Below, piece by piece: positions 6,513 to 9,863 of a stretch of DNA of 9,863 bases (the first letter of the stretch is position 1; every line of letters begins with the position of its first letter). A program made the translations under genes and the position numbers. The notes beneath the pieces were generated by a model. It searched no databases. It was not told where the DNA came from and worked only from the letters and a program-made list of their open reading frames with translations. Source of the DNA: Candidatus Uhrbacteria bacterium CG_4_9_14_3_um_filter_36_7 (GTDB lineage: Bacteria > Patescibacteriota > Patescibacteriia > UBA9934 > GWF2-40-263); NCBI GenBank assembly GCA_002791255.1, contig PFWS01000047.1:1-9863 (forward strand), given 5' to 3'.

Positions 6513-7163
6513 TTACAAAGATGTTTTTTGTCCTTTAATAAATAAGAGAAGTTCTTGTTCATTAGGCGATCCTACAAGACGTTCTTTGCCAATAAAAAGA
6601 GTCGGAGTGCTTGTTATTCCAAGTTCAAGTGCTTCTTGTCGATTTTGTTCGAGTATTGCAAGTGGTTCTTTTTTTTGATAGCAAGCTTCAAATACATCTA
6701 TCTTCATACCTTGTTGTTTGGCAATTTCCACAAATTGATTTTCCGTTAAGATAACTTGATTTTGAAAAAGTGCATCATGGTAGTTCCAAAATCCTCCTTG
6801 GTTTGCCGCACACTGAGCTGCTATAGCCGCAGAAACAGCCAATGAGTGTGCTTGGTCGTTTGGAATTGATTTCCAAACAAATTGAACTGATGGATCTTTT
6901 GTTAAAATTTCATTCATGGTTTGGGATAAATTTTTACAGGCCTCGCAAAGAAAATCACTAAATACAACTATTTTTACTTGAGGATTCTTGCCCCCTTTTT
7001 TTGGATCTAAAAAAGTTATACTTGGTTCTTCAAGAGTTCTTTCTGAAGTTTTTTGAGATATTTTTTCTTTTTGATATGGCGATTGGAGCCATAAGGAAAA
7101 AAAGAGAAAAGTCAATCCAGTTAAAAGAGAAAGTCCTATTAAAGTAAGCCAACGATGTTTCAT
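6513..7163 (-). CDS. Membrane-anchored DsbA-like thiol-disulfide oxidoreductase
   Basis: This 216-residue protein has an N-terminal membrane anchor (about 5-26) and an exported thioredoxin-fold domain of the DsbA/Thioredoxin_4 type. The redox motif is CEAC (Cys73, Cys76), following VVFSDF. An inserted helical domain carries AAQCAANQGGFWNYHDALF (115-133). The cis-proline loop is STPT (185-188), followed by LFIG. Cys118 and Cys161 are a second pair often present in this subfamily. It should form or isomerise disulfides in exported proteins at the outer face of the membrane; the direction of catalysis cannot be told from sequence. No DsbB or VKOR partner is in the window. Its stop lies 4 bases before the start of the pilin-hydrolase gene, and both neighbours encode exported proteins with Cys pairs, which are plausible substrates. 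No Shine-Dalgarno motif is seen. Confidence 0.92.
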   Translation of the reverse strand: MKHRWLTLIGLSLLTGLTFLFFSLWLQSPYQKEKISQKTSERTLEEPSITFLDPKKGGKNPQVKIVVFSDFLCEACKNLSQTMNEILTKDPSVQFVWKSIPNDQAHSLAVSAAIAAQCAANQGGFWNYHDALFQNQVILTENQFVEIAKQQGMKIDVFEACYQKKEPLAILEQNRQEALELGITSTPTLFIGKERLVGSPNEQELLLFIKGQKTSL

Positions 7164-7175
7164 AGAATAATACGA

Positions 7176-8399
7176 TTATTTTAATCGCATGCTTTGTATA
7201 AGTCCTGTATTTTCATTCGTAAAATATAAAATTTGTTTATCAGATGAGATGTGTAAATTTGTCATAGAGGCTTTTGTATCTGTTGTACCAATAAGTATAG
7301 ATTGACGTGTGGTCAAATCAATTTTATAAACAACATCTGGAATTCCTTTGGCTATATCTGGTTGCATTCCTGCATATGGAGGCAAAGAGCTTGGAACCGC
7401 GCAGTATAGTTCAGAAATGTCGGTAAAAGTACATTTGTGAGCCCATGTATTTAGCCCAAGGTTTTGTCGTCCATCACCCATATTTTTAACAGATCCATTT
7501 ACTATCCAAAGCAGAGGTAGGTTCTGGCTGCTTTCTCCAGAAACAGAATAAATAAGATAATCACCTCGAGTGGACCAAAGTGGCTCAAAACCAAAACCTT
7601 CAATCACAAGCCCCTTAAAATTTTCTTGATTTTTTCCAAGTGGAATGAGCATACTTCGTCCAAGCCCATATGATTCATTGGCAGTATCTGAAAAAGCAAT
7701 CACTTGCCCCTGAGGAGAAGGATTAATAAGAACCTTATCTGCATTTTCTCCAAGTGCTTGTACTGCCCGGACATTTGATCCATCCGCATTACTTACCACA
7801 AGCGCGCGACCATTTGGATCAAGTGGCATGCTCTTTGCAATAAGTTCATTTGAAGTGGGACTAAAATGAAAATCTTCCCAATGTTTTGGAAGGGTAACTT
7901 GTTTACCTGAGGTAAAATCATAGACAATATTAGATCCATCTGGAAATTCAACAACTACCTTATCCCCATCTTTATTCCAAATAATATTTTGTGCGTCTGT
8001 AAATTCACGTTTGGAAAGTTCTTTGATTACTCCATTTTTATCAATGGTATAAAATTTTCCATCACGCTCATCATAATAGTGCATTTTATCTTGTCTTAAC
8101 TCAGCTGCTTCAACAGGTGCAAGCAGAAGATTTTCTGTTTGGGTGACGCTACCTTTGGCAATCGCATCAGCTTGTGGAAGAGTAGATGGTTTTGTTTCTG
8201 TTACCGAGGGTGGTACTCCTTCTTTAGAAATAGGTAAATCTGTCTGCGATTGGGGGGAGTCTGATTCGACCACTTTTTCTTGAGATGGTGGTACGCGAAA
8301 GAACATGAAATATAAAGCAAAAGCAATTCCTATTACACTTAAAGCAAACAAAAAGATCAGAATAATTTTTTGGAAGCGTTGAGAATTAGGCCGTGGCAT
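7176..8399 (-). CDS. Membrane-anchored beta-propeller-like (TolB/WD40-like) protein
   Basis: The 407-residue product begins with a short basic cytoplasmic tail and one membrane segment (about 11-34). A Pro/Ser/Thr-rich linker (about 35-95) leads to a C-terminal region of repeated beta-strand units with TolB/WD40-like phrases: IIWNKDGDKVVVEF, FHFSPTSNELIA, INPSPQGQVIAFS, PLWSTRGDYLIYS and LHISSDKQILYFT, spaced about 40-60 residues apart. This suggests a propeller displayed outside the cell, acting as a binding or scaffold domain; no catalytic motif is seen. Cys323 and Cys333 are close together and could form a disulfide. The gene lies 12 bases before the DsbA-like gene and 11 bases after the membrane protein gene, in the same operon. 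The start ATG has no Shine-Dalgarno motif. The fold assignment rests on repeat pattern, not on a recognised family signature. Confidence 0.75.
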   Translation of the reverse strand: MPRPNSQRFQKIILIFLFALSVIGIAFALYFMFFRVPPSQEKVVESDSPQSQTDLPISKEGVPPSVTETKPSTLPQADAIAKGSVTQTENLLLAPVEAAELRQDKMHYYDERDGKFYTIDKNGVIKELSKREFTDAQNIIWNKDGDKVVVEFPDGSNIVYDFTSGKQVTLPKHWEDFHFSPTSNELIAKSMPLDPNGRALVVSNADGSNVRAVQALGENADKVLINPSPQGQVIAFSDTANESYGLGRSMLIPLGKNQENFKGLVIEGFGFEPLWSTRGDYLIYSVSGESSQNLPLLWIVNGSVKNMGDGRQNLGLNTWAHKCTFTDISELYCAVPSSLPPYAGMQPDIAKGIPDVVYKIDLTTRQSILIGTTDTKASMTNLHISSDKQILYFTNENTGLIQSMRLK

Positions 8400-8410
8400 A
8401 GAGAGAAAAA

Positions 8411-9199
8411 TTAAAAAACAGATCCAAGAAATTGATTGACCATCTGGGCAAAAATTGGATCTGTAAAATATGCATAAGTAGCAGCAATCGCTCCGCCAGC
8501 CATTATTTGTGCAGCAAATACCATAATAAACGTAATAAGAACAGCAACCACAATCAGAAAAATAATTAATAAATCAATAACCACAAGACCTGCATGTAAA
8601 ATAACGACCGGAAGTGGAATAGGAAGGGGACTCCAAGTAAGAGCAGGAAAAAAAACACTTTTTCCTTTAGTAATATAATACCCCCAAATCATTTGTAGAT
8701 TAAGATCAGTAAGTGTAATCACATACGGAACAGCTGTTAAAATAAAGCCTATACCAGCTGTTCCTACACTAAGGGCTCCTAAAATTGTGTTTAAGGCGTG
8801 TTCAAGTGCACGACGAATGGCGGCTTTTGCCTCTTTTCGCATTTTTTCAACAGCTTCATTTTCCGGAGATTGGCTTTTTTTTGACATCTTTCCTTTACCA
8901 AGTGCCATTTGCAAGCGTTGTTTTGGAGCTTGCAGCTTTAAATCCATGTTTGATCTTGTTTTCTGCTGACGTTGCTTTAAGTCTGTTTGTCTAGTATTCC
9001 ACTTTTGTTGGGCTAAATTAGATTGCTGTTGTCTTATTCGTTGTTTATCCATGAAGAGTCGTTCACGACGCGAACGACTTTCTGGAGGAGGTGTGGTTGA
9101 ACCATGTGCATCTGGGGGTAAAGGAAGATTAGCTGCACGAGTTTGGTTTTCACGCAGATTAGCGAGTTGTTTCGCTTGAGTGGTCGTCATCCTTGACAT
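8411..9199 (-). CDS. Membrane protein with basic Gln-rich N-terminal region, unknown function
   Basis: I do not recognise this family. Counted from the ATG at 9199 it is 262 residues. The first 130 or so are hydrophilic, rich in Gln, Arg and Lys, and likely helical or coiled (for example RQQQSNLAQQKWNTRQTDLK). They are followed by a hydrophobic segment at about 137-161, a polar loop with KGKSVFFPALTW, and a long hydrophobic stretch at about 197-240 that could be one long or two short helices, rich in Ile, Val, Ala and Gly. The basic N-terminus probably stays in the cytoplasm. The start is uncertain: a TTG at 9217 has GAGGA five to six bases upstream, but that motif also encodes Glu-Glu of the overlapping Clp gene. 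An ATG at 9190 is also possible. It overlaps the Clp gene by 41 bases and is followed by the propeller gene after 11 bases, so it is probably a membrane partner in the same envelope module. Confidence 0.75.
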   Translation of the reverse strand: MSRMTTTQAKQLANLRENQTRAANLPLPPDAHGSTTPPPESRSRRERLFMDKQRIRQQQSNLAQQKWNTRQTDLKQRQQKTRSNMDLKLQAPKQRLQMALGKGKMSKKSQSPENEAVEKMRKEAKAAIRRALEHALNTILGALSVGTAGIGFILTAVPYVITLTDLNLQMIWGYYITKGKSVFFPALTWSPLPIPLPVVILHAGLVVIDLLIIFLIVVAVLITFIMVFAAQIMAGGAIAATYAYFTDPIFAQMVNQFLGSVF

Positions 9200-9863
9200 A
9201 GACAGGGGTAAGTACAAATAGTTCCTCGGTCCTTTGAAGATGAAGCGAACAAGCAGAAGATTTTTTTACCAAAAGATATTTTAGAAAGAGTGGTTCAATC
9301 ACCATTTCTATGTTTCGATGAATTTCTCTGACCGCAAGTGGGCTTTCCATGCAGGACCTAGCTAAATATTCTATCACAGAATGGTCATATGTAAGAACGA
9401 TCTGTTTTTCTTCAAGACGTTTTTGAAGCATTTTTATTTGTCTTGTTGCAATTTGTTTTAATGAACTATTTTGTAGTGGTTCAAATAAACAAACTGCATC
9501 CAAACGATTTAAAAGCTCGGGAAGAAAATAGGTTTCAAGCTCTTCTCGTACTGTTTGATTTAAAGACGATAATTTTGTGCCTGAATTAGACACGGTTTCT
9601 TTAAATCCTAAAGATGATTGAGTAAAGAATGAGGCATCTATATTTGATGTAAAGATAATCATAAAATCACGCAAATGTATTTTTGATCCAGTTGCGTCTG
9701 TTAATACCCCTTCTTCGAGAATGTGCAAAAGAAGATTTTGAACATCTTCGTGAGCTTTTTCCATTTCATCAAATAAAAGAATTCCATGAGAACGATGCTT
9801 TAATTGATCAGTTAGTTGAGCTTGTTCTCGATATCCAATATAGCCAGCTGGAGCTCCGATCAG
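9159..9863 (-). CDS. ClpC-like AAA+ ATPase, C-terminal part (runs off the window)
   Basis: The reading frame is open to the window edge, so only the C-terminal 234 residues are seen; the start, N domain, first ATPase module and second Walker A lie outside. The visible part is the second AAA+ module of a Clp/Hsp100 unfoldase. It shows the pore loop GYIG (7-10 of the visible part), Walker B ILLFDEMEKAH (28-38), sensor 1 in IIFTSN (69-74), the arginine finger in LLNRLD (Arg120) and sensor 2 in AVRE (Arg179). After sensor 1 comes SSLGFKE, where ClpA and ClpC carry the ClpP-docking tripeptide (IGL, VGF); ClpB lacks it. This suggests a ClpC/ClpA-type unfoldase able to pair with ClpP, or a relative dedicated to this operon. 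All key residues seen are intact. The tail (VKDDDHSSETTR) overlaps the next gene, implying coupled translation. Confidence 0.88.
   Translation of the reverse strand: MIGAPAGYIGYREQAQLTDQLKHRSHGILLFDEMEKAHEDVQNLLLHILEEGVLTDATGSKIHLRDFMIIFTSNIDASFFTQSSLGFKETVSNSGTKLSSLNQTVREELETYFLPELLNRLDAVCLFEPLQNSSLKQIATRQIKMLQKRLEEKQIVLTYDHSVIEYLARSCMESPLAVREIHRNIEMVIEPLFLKYLLVKKSSACSLHLQRTEELFVLTPVYVKDDDHSSETTR

Noticed and set aside
6509..6562. Longer start at ATG 6562 for the pilin-hydrolase gene
   Set aside because: It would overlap the DsbA-like gene by 50 bases. The ATG at 6508 gives a 4-base gap like the other junctions and starts with a better signal sequence.
8785..8994. Plus-strand open frames within the membrane protein gene
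   Set aside because: They are antisense to a continuous operon gene and lack start signals and any recognisable domain.
1..9863. CRISPR array, tRNA or rRNA genes
   Set aside because: No regularly spaced repeats with unique spacers, no cloverleaf-like segment and no rRNA-like sequence were seen.

Overview
The window looks like a piece of a low-GC genome from the Candidate Phyla Radiation (Patescibacteria). Three things suggest this. A VirB2/TrbC-like pilin domain of the type common in those bacteria is fused to an NlpC/P60 hydrolase. The genes are packed with 3-12 nt gaps or short overlaps. The recG gene and the minus-strand genes have almost no Shine-Dalgarno sequences. This assignment is inference; no rRNA or marker phylogeny is present in the window.

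Left part (1-1975). Two plus-strand genes of unknown function stand apart from the rest. The first (16-753) is clearly GC-rich. It is bracketed by an inverted repeat (32-48 and 834-849) and ends at a good intrinsic terminator (783-817). The second (1115-1918) encodes a secreted protein, has its own Shine-Dalgarno sequence and ends at a terminator (1946-1975). The 361-base gap between them holds direct repeats, a long inverted repeat and an AT-rich palindrome. This part reads as accessory DNA, possibly bounded by remains of a mobile element.

Middle (2011-5449). recG (plus) and radA (minus) are complete and convergent, 52 bases apart. Both proteins process branched recombination intermediates.

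Right part (5453-9863, minus strand). A tightly packed operon is transcribed toward radA. In order of transcription it holds a ClpC-like AAA+ unfoldase (only its C-terminal 234 residues are in the window), a membrane protein with a basic Gln-rich N-terminus, a membrane-anchored beta-propeller-like protein, a membrane-anchored DsbA-like thiol oxidoreductase, a pilin-NlpC/P60 fusion, and radA. The set resembles a cell-envelope or type IV secretion-like module. Inferred division of labour: the pilin fusion provides membrane anchoring and wall cleavage, the DsbA-like enzyme makes disulfides in the Cys-containing exported partners, and the Clp ATPase remodels or degrades components. RadA at the end, with recG next door, raises the possibility of a link to DNA uptake or transfer, which is not shown by the sequence.
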